A stretch of 64,000 bases of DNA from an uncultured Blautia sp. (GCF_937880195.1 NZ_CALFLA010000056.1:1-64000); one strand, 5' to 3'; counted from the first letter of the stretch, positions 1 to 8,328 are shown. The notes: generated by a model from the letters alone, not told the origin. Program-made: numbers and translations.

Positions 1-3
1 ATA

Positions 4-40
4 GTTCAAAACACCTACACGATGCGTAGATGTTTTGAAC
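4..40. repeat. Imperfect 37-bp inverted repeat
   Basis: Ten-base arms (GTTCAAAACA and TGTTTTGAAC) flank an inner, imperfectly paired CTAC/GTAG segment. There is no T-run on either side, so a simple intrinsic terminator is unlikely. It lies just past the terminator of the SH3 gene. It could be an operator or a terminator remnant of a gene left of the window. Confidence 0.5.
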
Positions 41-56
41 AGGCTAAAGCCGTATT

Positions 57-84
57 AAAAGGTACGGAATCGCTTCCGTACCTT
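57..84 (-). terminator. Intrinsic terminator of the SH3-domain gene
   Basis: On the minus strand GGTACGGAA and TTCCGTACC form a perfect 9-bp stem with a GCGA loop, followed by TTTTAAT. It starts a few bases after the stop codon of the SH3-domain gene. Confidence 0.85.
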
Positions 85-88
85 ACAT

Positions 89-997
89 TCACTCTAACAG
101 ACTGCTGTGTACATATGCTGTCTGTCCTTCATATTCAATCTGGATCCATTCACCCTCCTGGCCTTTTTTCTCCACCTGGGTTCCGGCGTCCAGCCCGCCG
201 ATAATGTCTGCTTCACCGTCTGCTGCCGCCCTGACATTACAACCTTCTGTAACTGTCATAATAGAGGTTCCGCCCTCAGACTTTGAGGCGTCTTCACCAA
301 GTCCCTGCAAAAATGCCGCAAGAGCGCTGTCTTTCTTCTGCGCCGCATCATACTCTGCCTGAACCTCAGCCCGGAGCTTCTGCACATCTGCATCCGCCAG
401 AAGACCTTCCATATATTCGGAAACCTTAGTATTCTGGTCTGCTGCTCCCAAAATCCGGAAGCTTCCGTCTTCTTCCTTAACCACATAGGCATAACCTAAG
501 GAAGGTACCGGTGTCTCAATTCCCTTACAAATGTAGTTATAACAGGTATATACTACATAAGAATTGTTGTCCAACCCCTTTTTGGTATAAACATTGCCCG
601 TTTCATATCCTTCAATATAATCCTTGGCATTAGAAATCCTTGTCTCATCTGAAGCACTCAGATCGCTGACCAAGGTTTTTAATGTCGTTACGTCTCTTCC
701 CCCTAAAGCCTTATAGTAGCTCTGCATAAACGCAGCAACATCTGCGTCGCCTTCTTCCAAGGGATTCGTGTCTTCTTCTTTCTTCCCGTCGTTTGTCTCC
801 CCATCATCTTCCGGAGAAGAAGGATCATTTCCCTGGCTGTTGTCCTGAACTGTTTTTTGATCTTCATCAGAAGCACCCTTCCCGCTTCCTACACAAGCAC
901 GTATGCCGAAGAACAAAACAGCTACGATCACCAGAATCGCACCGCCAAGCATAAAATAGCGGAGGTTATCTGATAACCATTCTCTGAAATTATCCAA
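89..997 (-). CDS. Membrane-anchored bacterial SH3-domain protein
   Basis: This is a 302-residue protein. It has a short cytoplasmic N-terminus, one membrane segment (about residues 15-35), an acidic Asp/Glu/Ser-rich linker (about 42-80), a middle domain I do not recognise, and a C-terminal SH3-type domain (about 243-302) with the typical NVRAAAD and YVHSSLL signatures. Such domains usually bind cell-wall peptides, so the bulk of the protein should be extracellular. The start is TTG at 997: AAGGAGG lies at good distance upstream and no better ATG exists. It follows tRNA-Arg by only 55 bases with no terminator between them, so the two may share a transcript. The exact function is unknown. Confidence 0.8.
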   Translation of the reverse strand: MDNFREWLSDNLRYFMLGGAILVIVAVLFFGIRACVGSGKGASDEDQKTVQDNSQGNDPSSPEDDGETNDGKKEEDTNPLEEGDADVAAFMQSYYKALGGRDVTTLKTLVSDLSASDETRISNAKDYIEGYETGNVYTKKGLDNNSYVVYTCYNYICKGIETPVPSLGYAYVVKEEDGSFRILGAADQNTKVSEYMEGLLADADVQKLRAEVQAEYDAAQKKDSALAAFLQGLGEDASKSEGGTSIMTVTEGCNVRAAADGEADIIGGLDAGTQVEKKGQEGEWIQIEYEGQTAYVHSSLLE

Positions 998-1052
998 GTT
1001 CTTGTCCTCCTTAAATTACAACGCGCCGGAACCTTCCCCAGTCCCGCGCAAA

Positions 1053-1124
1053 CACACCTGAAGGGAATCGAACCCCCGCACATGGTACCGGAAACCACTG
1101 CTCTATCCACTGAGCTACAGGTGC
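1053..1124 (-). tRNA. tRNA-Arg (anticodon CCG)
   Basis: A full cloverleaf can be drawn: acceptor GCACCTG/CAGGTGT (G1-U72 wobble), an anticodon stem GTGGT/ACCAT with loop TTCCGGT giving anticodon CCG (codon CGG), and a T arm with loop TTCGATT. No CCA is encoded. No terminator separates it from the SH3-domain gene downstream. Confidence 0.93.
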
Positions 1125-1378
1125 ATTCATTAGCTTGAACCATTTCCTTTAAAACATACTGTTTATTATTACATTTCCCAATTTATCCCTGTTTTTCGCC
1201 CCATAATGGGGAAATAGTGGGGAATCCGACACCAAAAATCATGATATCTGGGAAATTATATTGTAATCGACACATTCATACGTCATAATTGGTTCAACAT
1301 GATATATATTATCATAACATCAGTCTAAAGTAAAGTTTTTTCTTTTTATAGTAAAATCTTTACACAATTCATATCACT
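1125..1378. other. Intergenic region upstream of tRNA-Arg
   Basis: About 250 bases of AT-rich DNA lie between the deacetylase stop and tRNA-Arg. It contains a CCCC-ATAA-TGGGG palindrome near 1201-1214 and several TATAAT-like words, but I could not fix a promoter with good -35 spacing. I see no ORF and no clear terminator for the deacetylase gene. Confidence 0.4.
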
Positions 1379-2620
1379 TCAGGCCTGCTTCTTCAGGTCT
1401 CTGTAGGTAGTTCCTGTTGAAAGTTTGATTCCGTTTTTCTTTGCAAGCTCATGAACAGTAACAAACTCATAGCCTTCTTTTTTCAGCCTCGGGATCAAAA
1501 TTTCCGCTGCGTCTACCGATGTGCTGAAAATATCATGCATCAAAATAACAGAGCCATCTTCAACCTGAGAAACTGTTGTTTCTACGATTTTATCCGGATC
1601 CTGGCTTTCCCAGTCCAAGGTATCAATAGACCACAGGATCATGGGTGTTCCCACTGTGGATTTTACAGAATCGTTGACAGATCCATATGGAGGACGGACT
1701 ACTGAAGCCCCCTGCCCGGTTAGTTCTGCAAGAAGATTATCCACCCCTGCAATCTCTGCAGTCATTTCCTCTGGAGAAAGAGAAGTCAGATCTGCATGGG
1801 AATATGTATGATTCCCAAGTTCGCAGCCCAGTTTCTGCATACGCTTTACTTCCTCAGAAAAATATTCTATCTCCTTGCCTACCATAAAAAAAGTGGCTTT
1901 TGCCTTGTTCTTTTCCAGACAATCCAAAAGTCGGTCTGTAAAAGAGCTTGGCCCATCGTCAAAGGTCAGAGCCACATATTTGGTTTTCTTTTTTTCCGGC
2001 TCTGTCTTTGATGCTTCTTTATCAACAGCTTTTGACAAAGCCGGGGTTTGCGTCTGTTTTTTTTCTTTGTCCTTTTCTTTTTTAGAAGCTTCCTCACTAT
2101 AGCCTTTCAGAGATCCGTCTTCAAGAAGTTCATAGCTTTTACCCTCGGTTGTGATAAAACCAGTCTGCATGATCCCGTCCAGATCCATGAAATATCGTTT
2201 TCCGCCGTCATCCACCCAGCCGGTCTGCATAATTCCGTCCTTATTAAAGAAATAACGTTTTCCGTCCGTATCTGTCAGCCATCCTGTGTGGGGCGTTCCA
2301 TTTACAAGAAACATCCAGTTACTTCCGCTGGAAGTCCATATTCCTGTTCCTGCCTCAGGAGACACTTCAAACACCACAGGGACTGCCGTAGGTGAAACCT
2401 GCGCCGCAGGGGGCTTTGTAATTTCCGGCTCTTCCTTAAGATCAACAGGTTGTTCCTTATCAGGATCGTCAGTGTCTTTTGCAGCGAACAGTTCCATCCT
2501 TCCCTCCTGTATTCTGGCAGGATTCTCTGTAGACTGCTGAAAAAAATAACCGCAGCAGAAACATAAAGCTGCCATTGCCAGAAGAAGAAAAAAATTAGTC
2601 CGCTTTTTACGGCCTGGCAT
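1379..2620 (-). CDS. Polysaccharide deacetylase with cell-wall-binding repeats (PgdA-like)
   Basis: This is a 413-residue exported protein. After an N-terminal membrane segment (about residues 8-28) and a Pro/Glu/Asp linker come choline-binding-type YG repeats (about 92-175; motifs GTPHTGW, DGIMQTGW, DGIMQTGF). A NodB deacetylase domain (about 215-395) follows, with the TFDDG metal/base motif, the HTYSH zinc histidines, RPPYG and LMHD. The family removes acetyl groups from N-acetylated sugars; peptidoglycan is the likely substrate given the wall-binding repeats. The ATG at 2620 is chosen because AAAGGAGGAAAG precedes it and a promoter lies at 2652-2680; an in-frame ATG further upstream (2680) would overlap that promoter. 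Confidence 0.88.
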   Translation of the reverse strand: MPGRKKRTNFFLLLAMAALCFCCGYFFQQSTENPARIQEGRMELFAAKDTDDPDKEQPVDLKEEPEITKPPAAQVSPTAVPVVFEVSPEAGTGIWTSSGSNWMFLVNGTPHTGWLTDTDGKRYFFNKDGIMQTGWVDDGGKRYFMDLDGIMQTGFITTEGKSYELLEDGSLKGYSEEASKKEKDKEKKQTQTPALSKAVDKEASKTEPEKKKTKYVALTFDDGPSSFTDRLLDCLEKNKAKATFFMVGKEIEYFSEEVKRMQKLGCELGNHTYSHADLTSLSPEEMTAEIAGVDNLLAELTGQGASVVRPPYGSVNDSVKSTVGTPMILWSIDTLDWESQDPDKIVETTVSQVEDGSVILMHDIFSTSVDAAEILIPRLKKEGYEFVTVHELAKKNGIKLSTGTTYRDLKKQA

Positions 2621-2651
2621 GTTCTTTCCTCCTTTTCTTATTGCTGTCCCT

Positions 2652-2680
2652 ATCATACAATACTCGACAAAAAAATACAA
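2652..2680 (-). promoter_or_regulatory. Sigma-A-type promoter of the deacetylase gene
   Basis: TTGTAT, 17 bases and TATGAT on the minus strand, about 30 bases upstream of the ATG at 2620. It supports the downstream start codon. Confidence 0.6.
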
Positions 2681-2700
2681 CCCTGGCGTCTATTTGGCGG

Positions 2701-2729
2701 TTGCGAATCACTAAAAAAAAATATATAAT
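2701..2729 (+). promoter_or_regulatory. Promoter of rluF-ligA-metA
   Basis: TTGCGA, 17 bases and TATAAT on the plus strand. The only good rluF ATG (2736) begins six bases after the -10 box, which suggests a leaderless or nearly leaderless message. Confidence 0.65.
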
Positions 2730-2735
2730 GGAACA

Positions 2736-3680
2736 ATGAATGAAAAAAATACTACAACAGAAACTATCCGAATCAACAAATATTTAAGCAACGCCGGTAT
2801 CTGTTCCCGTCGGGAAGCCGACCAGTACACAGATGCCGGACGTATCACTGCAGACGGAAAAAAAGTTTCCACAGGAGATCGGATTTCTTCTGATTCTGTG
2901 ATCTGTCTGGACGGAAAACCTATACATGTAGAAAAAAAGCAGGTTCTTCTCCTTTTTTATAAACCTCGCGGAATCGTATGCAGCACTAAAAAGCAGCGCC
3001 AGGAAACTACTGTGACCGAATACCTGAATTATCCTCTGCGCATTTATCCTGTAGGACGTTTGGATAAAGAATCTGAAGGACTTCTTCTTCTGACCAATCA
3101 GGGCGATCTGGTAAACAGGATCATGAGGGCAGGTAATTATCACGAAAAAGAATATCTGGTAAAAGTAGATAAAGAAATTACACCTGAATTTATCCGTCAA
3201 ATGGCAAACGGAGTTCCGATTCTTCATACTGTTACCAGAAAATGCCTTGTGGAAAAAACAGGAAAAAACACTTTTCGCATTATCCTTACCCAGGGGTTGA
3301 ACCGTCAGATCCGAAGAATGTGCGCTTATCTGGGTTATCAGGTAGAATCTCTGAAAAGGATCAGGATTATGAATCTGACCCTAGACGGTCTAAAACCCGG
3401 AGCATACAGAGAAATCCTTCCAACAGAATGGCAGAACCTGGAAGAAATGCTGAAAGATTCATCAAATGAAACAGTTACAGGAGGACATTATGGAAACAAC
3501 CCTGCAGCAAATGAAAGATCTGGTCAAAAAACTCAATCAGGCCGCCAAGGCATATTATCAGGAAGACCGGGAGATCATGGACAACCGGGAGTACGACGCC
3601 CTGTACAGCAAGCTGGAGCAAATGGAAAAGGAAACCGGCATCGTACTGGCAGACAGTCCAACCGTAAACGTAGGATATGA
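2736..3680 (+). CDS. rluF: 23S rRNA pseudouridine synthase, RluF/RsuA family
   Basis: This 314-residue protein isomerises a uridine in ribosomal RNA to pseudouridine. It has an N-terminal S4 RNA-binding domain (about residues 11-60, INKYLSNAGICSRREAD) and a catalytic domain with GRLDKESEGLL, where Asp110 is the expected catalytic aspartate, and LNRQIRRMC. The family core ends near residue 245. The remaining 63 residues are basic, rich in Gly, Gln and Arg, and are read from DNA that also encodes the start of ligA in another frame (3490-3680). E. coli RluF also has a basic C-terminal tail, so this may be functional. No Shine-Dalgarno is seen before the ATG, which sits almost at the predicted transcription start. 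RluF rather than RluB/RsuA is inferred from family resemblance. Confidence 0.85.
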   Translation: MNEKNTTTETIRINKYLSNAGICSRREADQYTDAGRITADGKKVSTGDRISSDSVICLDGKPIHVEKKQVLLLFYKPRGIVCSTKKQRQETTVTEYLNYPLRIYPVGRLDKESEGLLLLTNQGDLVNRIMRAGNYHEKEYLVKVDKEITPEFIRQMANGVPILHTVTRKCLVEKTGKNTFRIILTQGLNRQIRRMCAYLGYQVESLKRIRIMNLTLDGLKPGAYREILPTEWQNLEEMLKDSSNETVTGGHYGNNPAANERSGQKTQSGRQGILSGRPGDHGQPGVRRPVQQAGANGKGNRHRTGRQSNRKRRI

Positions 3681-5445
3681 AGCAGTCGATGCGCTTCCAA
3701 AAGAAACTCATGAGAGTCCTATGCTCTCTCTTGACAAAACAAAAGACAGAGAAGCCCTTCGAGAATTTATTGGAGAACACAAAACTCTGCTTTCCTGGAA
3801 AATGGATGGTCTTACTATCGTACTTACCTACGAAAACGGACAGCTTCAAAAAGCCGTTACAAGAGGCAACGGAATTGTAGGAGAAGTCATTACCAATAAT
3901 GCCAGAGTCTTTAAAAACATTCCCTTAAAAATCGCTTATACAGGGCGCCTGGTTCTCCGCGGAGAAGCGGTGATCACCTATTCTGATTTTGAGCGGATCA
4001 ACAACTCTCTGGAAGATGTGGACGCCCGGTACAAAAATCCCCGAAACCTTTGCAGCGGCTCTGTCCGACAGCTTAATAATCAGATCACAGCAGAAAGAAA
4101 CGTCCGGTTTTATGCCTTTTCCCTTGTTTCCGCCCAGGATGAGGATATGCACAATTCCAGGGAGTATCAAATGGAATGGCTGAGAAGCCAGGGATTTGAA
4201 GTGGTAGAATACCGGACTGTTACCGGATCTACTCTTGACGCTGCTATGGATTACTTTTCCAGGGCGGTTGAGACAAACGATTTTCCTTCCGACGGACTGG
4301 TGGCTCTTTATGATGATATCGCATACGGAGATTCCCTTGGCTCCACAGCCAAATTTCCGAGAAATGCCTTTGCTTTTAAATGGGCGGATGAAATCCGTGA
4401 AACCACTTTAAAGGAAATCGAATGGAGCCCTTCCCGGACAGGACTTATCAATCCAATAGCTGTTTTTGAACCTGTTGAGCTTGAAGGCACAACCGTTAGC
4501 CGCGCCAGCGTTCATAACGTAAGCATTGTCAAAGAGCTTCAGCTGGGAATCGGAGATTCCATTCAGGTTTACAAGGCAAATATGATCATTCCGCAGATTG
4601 CAGAAAACCTTACAAGAAGCAGTAATTTAACTATCCCAGATGTCTGCCCTGCCTGCGGCCATCAAACAGAGATCATAAAAGAAAACGACGTAGAAGCTCT
4701 TTACTGCACCAACCCGGACTGCGCGGCCAAAAAGATCAAAGCTTTTACCTTGTTTGTCAGCCGTGATGCAATGAACATTGACGGTCTGTCTGAGGCCACT
4801 CTGGAAAAATTCATTGCCAGAGGCTTTATTCACAATTTTGGTGATATTTATGAGATCAACCGTTATCGAGATGAAATCATAAACATGGACGGTTTTGGTC
4901 AAAAATCCTTTGATAATCTTCTGGAAAGCCTGGAGAAATCCAGAGATACCACCCTGGCAAAGGTGATCTACAGCCTGGGCATTGCAAATATCGGCCTTGC
5001 CAACGCAAAGGTGATCTGCCGCCATTTTGACGACGATCTGGAGGCCATCCGCCACGCTGATCTGGAAGAGATAAGCGCCATTGACGGAATCGGTCCGGTA
5101 ATCGCCGGCAATCTTGTAGATTATTTCCAAAAAGAAGAAAATAACCAAAAACTGGATCAGCTCCTTTGCCATCTTCGCATCCAAAAAGAAGAAAAAACAG
5201 GAGAACAGATCTTTGCCGGAATGAATTTTGTAATTACCGGAAGTCTGAATCATTTTTCTAACAGAAGCGAGGCAAAAAATCTGATCGAATCCCTTGGCGG
5301 AAAGGTTACAGGATCTGTCACCAAAAAAACAGCTTACCTGATCAACAACGACCAGACGTCCGGCTCATCCAAAAACAAAAAAGCCAGAGAGCTTGGAGTT
5401 CCCATTTTGTCAGAGGAAGATTTTCTTGCCCTTTCCAGGCAATGA
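3490..5445 (+). CDS. ligA: NAD-dependent DNA ligase, divergent LigA
   Basis: This 651-residue ligase seals nicks using NAD+. Domains in order: Ia, adenylation, OB fold, a four-cysteine zinc finger (CPACG...CTNPDC), helix-hairpin-helix repeats and a C-terminal BRCT domain (FAGMNFVITGSL). The nucleotidyl lysine is Lys104 in KMDG. Several otherwise strict motifs differ: the Glu before KxDG is Ser-Trp, TRGDG reads TRGNG, and the DGVVxK motif reads DGLVALY. It is full length, so it is probably active, but it may be a second, specialised ligase. The ATG at 3490 is chosen over one at 3466 because ACAGGAGGACATT directly precedes it. This start overlaps the 3' end of rluF by 191 bases. metA follows after 36 bases. 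Confidence 0.88.
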   Translation: METTLQQMKDLVKKLNQAAKAYYQEDREIMDNREYDALYSKLEQMEKETGIVLADSPTVNVGYEAVDALPKETHESPMLSLDKTKDREALREFIGEHKTLLSWKMDGLTIVLTYENGQLQKAVTRGNGIVGEVITNNARVFKNIPLKIAYTGRLVLRGEAVITYSDFERINNSLEDVDARYKNPRNLCSGSVRQLNNQITAERNVRFYAFSLVSAQDEDMHNSREYQMEWLRSQGFEVVEYRTVTGSTLDAAMDYFSRAVETNDFPSDGLVALYDDIAYGDSLGSTAKFPRNAFAFKWADEIRETTLKEIEWSPSRTGLINPIAVFEPVELEGTTVSRASVHNVSIVKELQLGIGDSIQVYKANMIIPQIAENLTRSSNLTIPDVCPACGHQTEIIKENDVEALYCTNPDCAAKKIKAFTLFVSRDAMNIDGLSEATLEKFIARGFIHNFGDIYEINRYRDEIINMDGFGQKSFDNLLESLEKSRDTTLAKVIYSLGIANIGLANAKVICRHFDDDLEAIRHADLEEISAIDGIGPVIAGNLVDYFQKEENNQKLDQLLCHLRIQKEEKTGEQIFAGMNFVITGSLNHFSNRSEAKNLIESLGGKVTGSVTKKTAYLINNDQTSGSSKNKKARELGVPILSEEDFLALSRQ

Positions 5446-5481
5446 CCCAAGCATTATGCAGCAATTAAGGAGGAAGAAATA

Positions 5482-6414
5482 ATGCCGATCAAGATACAGG
5501 GCGATCTGCCCGTAAAAGAAATTCTGGAACGCGAAAATATTTTTGTTATGGACGAAGGAAGGGCCATCCATCAGGATATTCGTCCCATTCAGATATTGAT
5601 TCTGAATCTGATGCCTTTAAAAGAGGAAACGGAGCTGCAGCTTCTCCGCTCCCTTTCCAACACCCCTTTGCAGGTTGATGTCACCTTTATGGCTGTGGAA
5701 AGCCATGTTGCAAAAAACACGTCCAAAAGCCACCTGAACAAATTTTATCAGACTTTTTCCGAGCTGAAGCATCTTCGTTTTGACGGAATGATCATCACCG
5801 GAGCGCCTGTGGAACAGATGGAATTTGAAGAGGTTGATTACTGGAAAGAACTGACAACCATCATGGACTGGACAGAAACTCATGTAACCTCAACAATTTT
5901 TCTCTGCTGGGCTGCCCAGGCAGGTCTTTATCATTTTTATAATCTGCAGAAAAAACCTCTGGATCAGAAAATGTTTGGTCTTTTCTGGCATAGAGTGCTG
6001 AACCGTAAGGTTCCGCTTGTACGGGGCTTTGACGATATGTTTCTGGCTCCTCACTCCAGACATACCGAGGTTCCTATTGAAGACATTCGCGCATGTCAGG
6101 AGCTTACCATACTTGCAGAATCCCAGGAAGCCGGACTTTTTCTTGCCATGGCCGAGGACGGACGCCGTATTTTTGTGATGGGACACCCAGAATACGACCG
6201 CATTACCCTGGACGGTGAATATAAACGAGATACCGATAAGGGACTTCCCATTGAAATCCCACATAATTATTATAAAAATGATGATCCCGCCAACAAGCCT
6301 CTGCTTATGTGGCGCGCCCATGCCAACAATCTTTATACCAACTGGCTGAATTACTACGTTTACCAGAGTACACCATTTGATCTTATGGGAACACCGGATT
6401 TTAAAAATATTTAA
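5482..6414 (+). CDS. metAA: Homoserine O-acetyltransferase (MetA family)
   Basis: This 310-residue enzyme activates homoserine for methionine synthesis in the cytoplasm. The MetA fold is clear from the MPIKI start to the NWLNYYVYQ end. The catalytic residues are visible: Cys142 (LCWAAQA), His235 and Glu237 (GHPEY). Position 111 is Glu (TGAPVEQMEF). In this family Glu111 is associated with acetyl-CoA use and Gly111 with succinyl-CoA, so acetylation is inferred. AAGGAGGAAGAAAT precedes the ATG. It is the last gene of the rluF-ligA-metA unit and ends at a strong bidirectional terminator. No SAM riboswitch or S-box fits in the 36-base gap before it. Confidence 0.92.
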   Translation: MPIKIQGDLPVKEILERENIFVMDEGRAIHQDIRPIQILILNLMPLKEETELQLLRSLSNTPLQVDVTFMAVESHVAKNTSKSHLNKFYQTFSELKHLRFDGMIITGAPVEQMEFEEVDYWKELTTIMDWTETHVTSTIFLCWAAQAGLYHFYNLQKKPLDQKMFGLFWHRVLNRKVPLVRGFDDMFLAPHSRHTEVPIEDIRACQELTILAESQEAGLFLAMAEDGRRIFVMGHPEYDRITLDGEYKRDTDKGLPIEIPHNYYKNDDPANKPLLMWRAHANNLYTNWLNYYVYQSTPFDLMGTPDFKNI

Positions 6415-6468
6415 AAAACACCTGACGCCTCTGTTCATAATGATTTCAGATGCGTCAGGTGTTTTTAT
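6413..6468. terminator. Bidirectional terminator between metA and the membrane-protein gene
   Basis: CACCTGACGC and GCGTCAGGTG form a 10-bp stem around a 23-base loop. A-runs and T-runs on both sides allow termination in both directions. The stop codon of the convergent minus-strand gene lies in the flanking A/T tract. Confidence 0.9.
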
Positions 6469-7280
6469 CTCCAATTCCATCTGTCAAGAACTGGACTTCT
6501 CACTGAATCTGCCTTATCTCCAAGCCGGTACAGACTATATCTGCCGGCAGTTCCCACTTCCTGATAGCCAAAAGCTTCTAGTTCTCTTTTCTGCTGGTGG
6601 TTTGGAATTTTTACAACTATGTAATTACATTTCAGATTTTTTCCTGCAGATCCTATATTTGAATAGTTAAAAACTGGTGCGTTAATCTCCAGATAAAGTC
6701 TTCTTGCCATTTTTCCGCCGTTTCCACGGCATTCCCGGTTAAAGATCATATAAATAGAAGGATCATACACTCTTACATACGGCGCAATAAAATTATCAGC
6801 TGCCATAAAATACTCTGCGTCTTTGGCATCTGCTTTCATCATTTCACAAACAGCGGCAACCTCGTCTGGAACCTGCTGATAATTGTGGACCAGTTTATAA
6901 TTACCCGCCTGATAAATGCCTTTTCCACAGACTGCAACTGCCGCTATACACAATAGAGTCAATATAAACTGAAGGATATTATTTTTTCTCTCCTTCAAAA
7001 ACTCAGTCAGCGCCACTGCGATTACCGGAATCGTCGGAAGCAGCCAAAGCACACGCCAGTATACCAGCTCACCAATACATTTCTGAATGATCTTTGCCGT
7101 AACAGGACAAAAGAAAACGATAAGAACTGCTGCCAGATAAAGAAGCAGGTATCTGGTACTTTTCTTCTTTCTGCGAAATATAAGAAGAAACAAGGCTGCT
7201 GCCAAAAGCAGCCACATCATCAAACTGTCTCCCCAGTAATTTTCCCAGAAAACAACTGTCTGTTTTATTATTTCTTTCAT
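6465..7280 (-). CDS. C-terminal part of a split polytopic membrane protein (GT-C-like)
   Basis: This is a 271-residue product with about four membrane segments in its first half and a soluble C-terminal domain (about residues 145-271) ending in the NYIVV...LEAFGYQEVG...YSLYRL pattern common in large envelope glycosyltransferase-like proteins. It is in the same frame as the upstream gene, separated by one TGA and five sense codons, so the two probably derive from one gene of about 620 codons. GGGGGGAG seven bases before the ATG could allow separate translation. It may therefore be a functional half-protein or a broken gene. Similar Firmicute proteins may carry the DUF6077 label, but I could not check that. 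Confidence 0.6.
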   Translation of the reverse strand: MKEIIKQTVVFWENYWGDSLMMWLLLAAALFLLIFRRKKKSTRYLLLYLAAVLIVFFCPVTAKIIQKCIGELVYWRVLWLLPTIPVIAVALTEFLKERKNNILQFILTLLCIAAVAVCGKGIYQAGNYKLVHNYQQVPDEVAAVCEMMKADAKDAEYFMAADNFIAPYVRVYDPSIYMIFNRECRGNGGKMARRLYLEINAPVFNYSNIGSAGKNLKCNYIVVKIPNHQQKRELEAFGYQEVGTAGRYSLYRLGDKADSVRSPVLDRWNWR

Positions 7281-7295
7281 TTTTGCTCCCCCCTG

Positions 7296-8327
7296 TCAGC
7301 CTATCATAATATATATCACGCCAAAAACAAAGGAGGGCAGACAGCATAAAAGCCCCTTGGCCGCTCTCTTTAAATCTCTTCTTAATATCAGGGAAAGCAG
7401 CAAAAAGCACCCTGTCAGAAGAGGCGCCAGAATAATCCCCATAGAGGAAACCAGGCAACAGCTTATGTTTGCCAGAACCAGCAAATACCAGGGGCGTTCC
7501 GGCTCCTTTTCCAGCAAAAGAGAAATGCAGATCCATATTAAAAGTGGAAGCAAAATTGCTGCAAGAACTGCTTTTCCCTGCCAGATCCGAACCATCTGAA
7601 AATTCCCTGCATTATAAACAGAATAGCCGGAAAAGCTGCACAAACAGGCTACCAGAAGAAGATAAATATCCCTGGCTTTTCTATCCTTTGGAAACCATTT
7701 TTCTGCCAGAAGAGCCTGTACCATATACGCCATTGGCAAAAATATCACAGGAAACACTACATGGGCCATGATTGCAGGATGCAGACCTGCGCTAAGCTGG
7801 CTTATTACAGCCAGAAAAACAGGAAACGGCGACAGAATATACCTTTTTGGCAGGGTAAAATAATCGCTGCCCCTGTAAGGATCTACCTGAAATATGGTAT
7901 CTGTATAGACGTCTGTGGTAGCTGCACCTACATAAAAACAGTCGTCTGCATCCATATGGGCCAAAGCAGCGCACATTGCTACTTGAATAAGGATGACTGC
8001 TACTGCCATCCAAAAATATACGGTAGGCTTTTCTTTTGTCTCAGCAAATACAAAAACTCTTTCTTTTTTTCTTTTCATGTAAAAAATTCCAAAAACAGTC
8101 AGTCCGCCTCCCACACATCCATAAACTGCAGTCAGCGAATGAAGAGGAACTTTCCAATAGATCATCACAAGAGTCAAAAGCTCCATAACAGAAAACAGGA
8201 TCAGATATCCGCTGAGAAAAACCTCTGGAAATGACAGATGTTTTTTTCCTGTAAAGGGGATTCCAACTGCTGCAGGTATAACGATCAGCCAAAACAGAGC
8301 CAGAACACCCTTGATTACAATTCCCAT
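7296..8327 (-). CDS. N-terminal part of a split polytopic membrane protein (GT-C-like)
   Basis: This is a 343-residue, very hydrophobic protein with about nine membrane segments. An outside loop near residues 125-135 holds an acidic MDADD motif, reminiscent of the DD-type catalytic loops of GT-C glycosyltransferases. It ends at a TGA in mid-architecture, just after a membrane segment, and the same frame continues as the next gene. The ATG at 8327 follows the stop of the molybdenum hydroxylase gene in the arrangement TAATATG, so translation is coupled to that operon. No enzymatic function can be assigned with confidence. A wall or capsule glycosylation role would be inference only. Confidence 0.6.
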   Translation of the reverse strand: MGIVIKGVLALFWLIVIPAAVGIPFTGKKHLSFPEVFLSGYLILFSVMELLTLVMIYWKVPLHSLTAVYGCVGGGLTVFGIFYMKRKKERVFVFAETKEKPTVYFWMAVAVILIQVAMCAALAHMDADDCFYVGAATTDVYTDTIFQVDPYRGSDYFTLPKRYILSPFPVFLAVISQLSAGLHPAIMAHVVFPVIFLPMAYMVQALLAEKWFPKDRKARDIYLLLVACLCSFSGYSVYNAGNFQMVRIWQGKAVLAAILLPLLIWICISLLLEKEPERPWYLLVLANISCCLVSSMGIILAPLLTGCFLLLSLILRRDLKRAAKGLLCCLPSFVFGVIYIMIG

Positions 8328-8328
8328 A

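Noticed and set aside
1195..1230. MraZ-type TGGGN repeats near tRNA-Arg
   Set aside because: Only two TGGGG words, 11 bases apart, and no division-cluster gene nearby.
7069..7536. A separate 155-codon frame across the junction of the split membrane protein
   Set aside because: It is an out-of-frame shadow without a ribosome site. The main frame resumes after a single stop codon, so a frameshift is not needed to explain the split.
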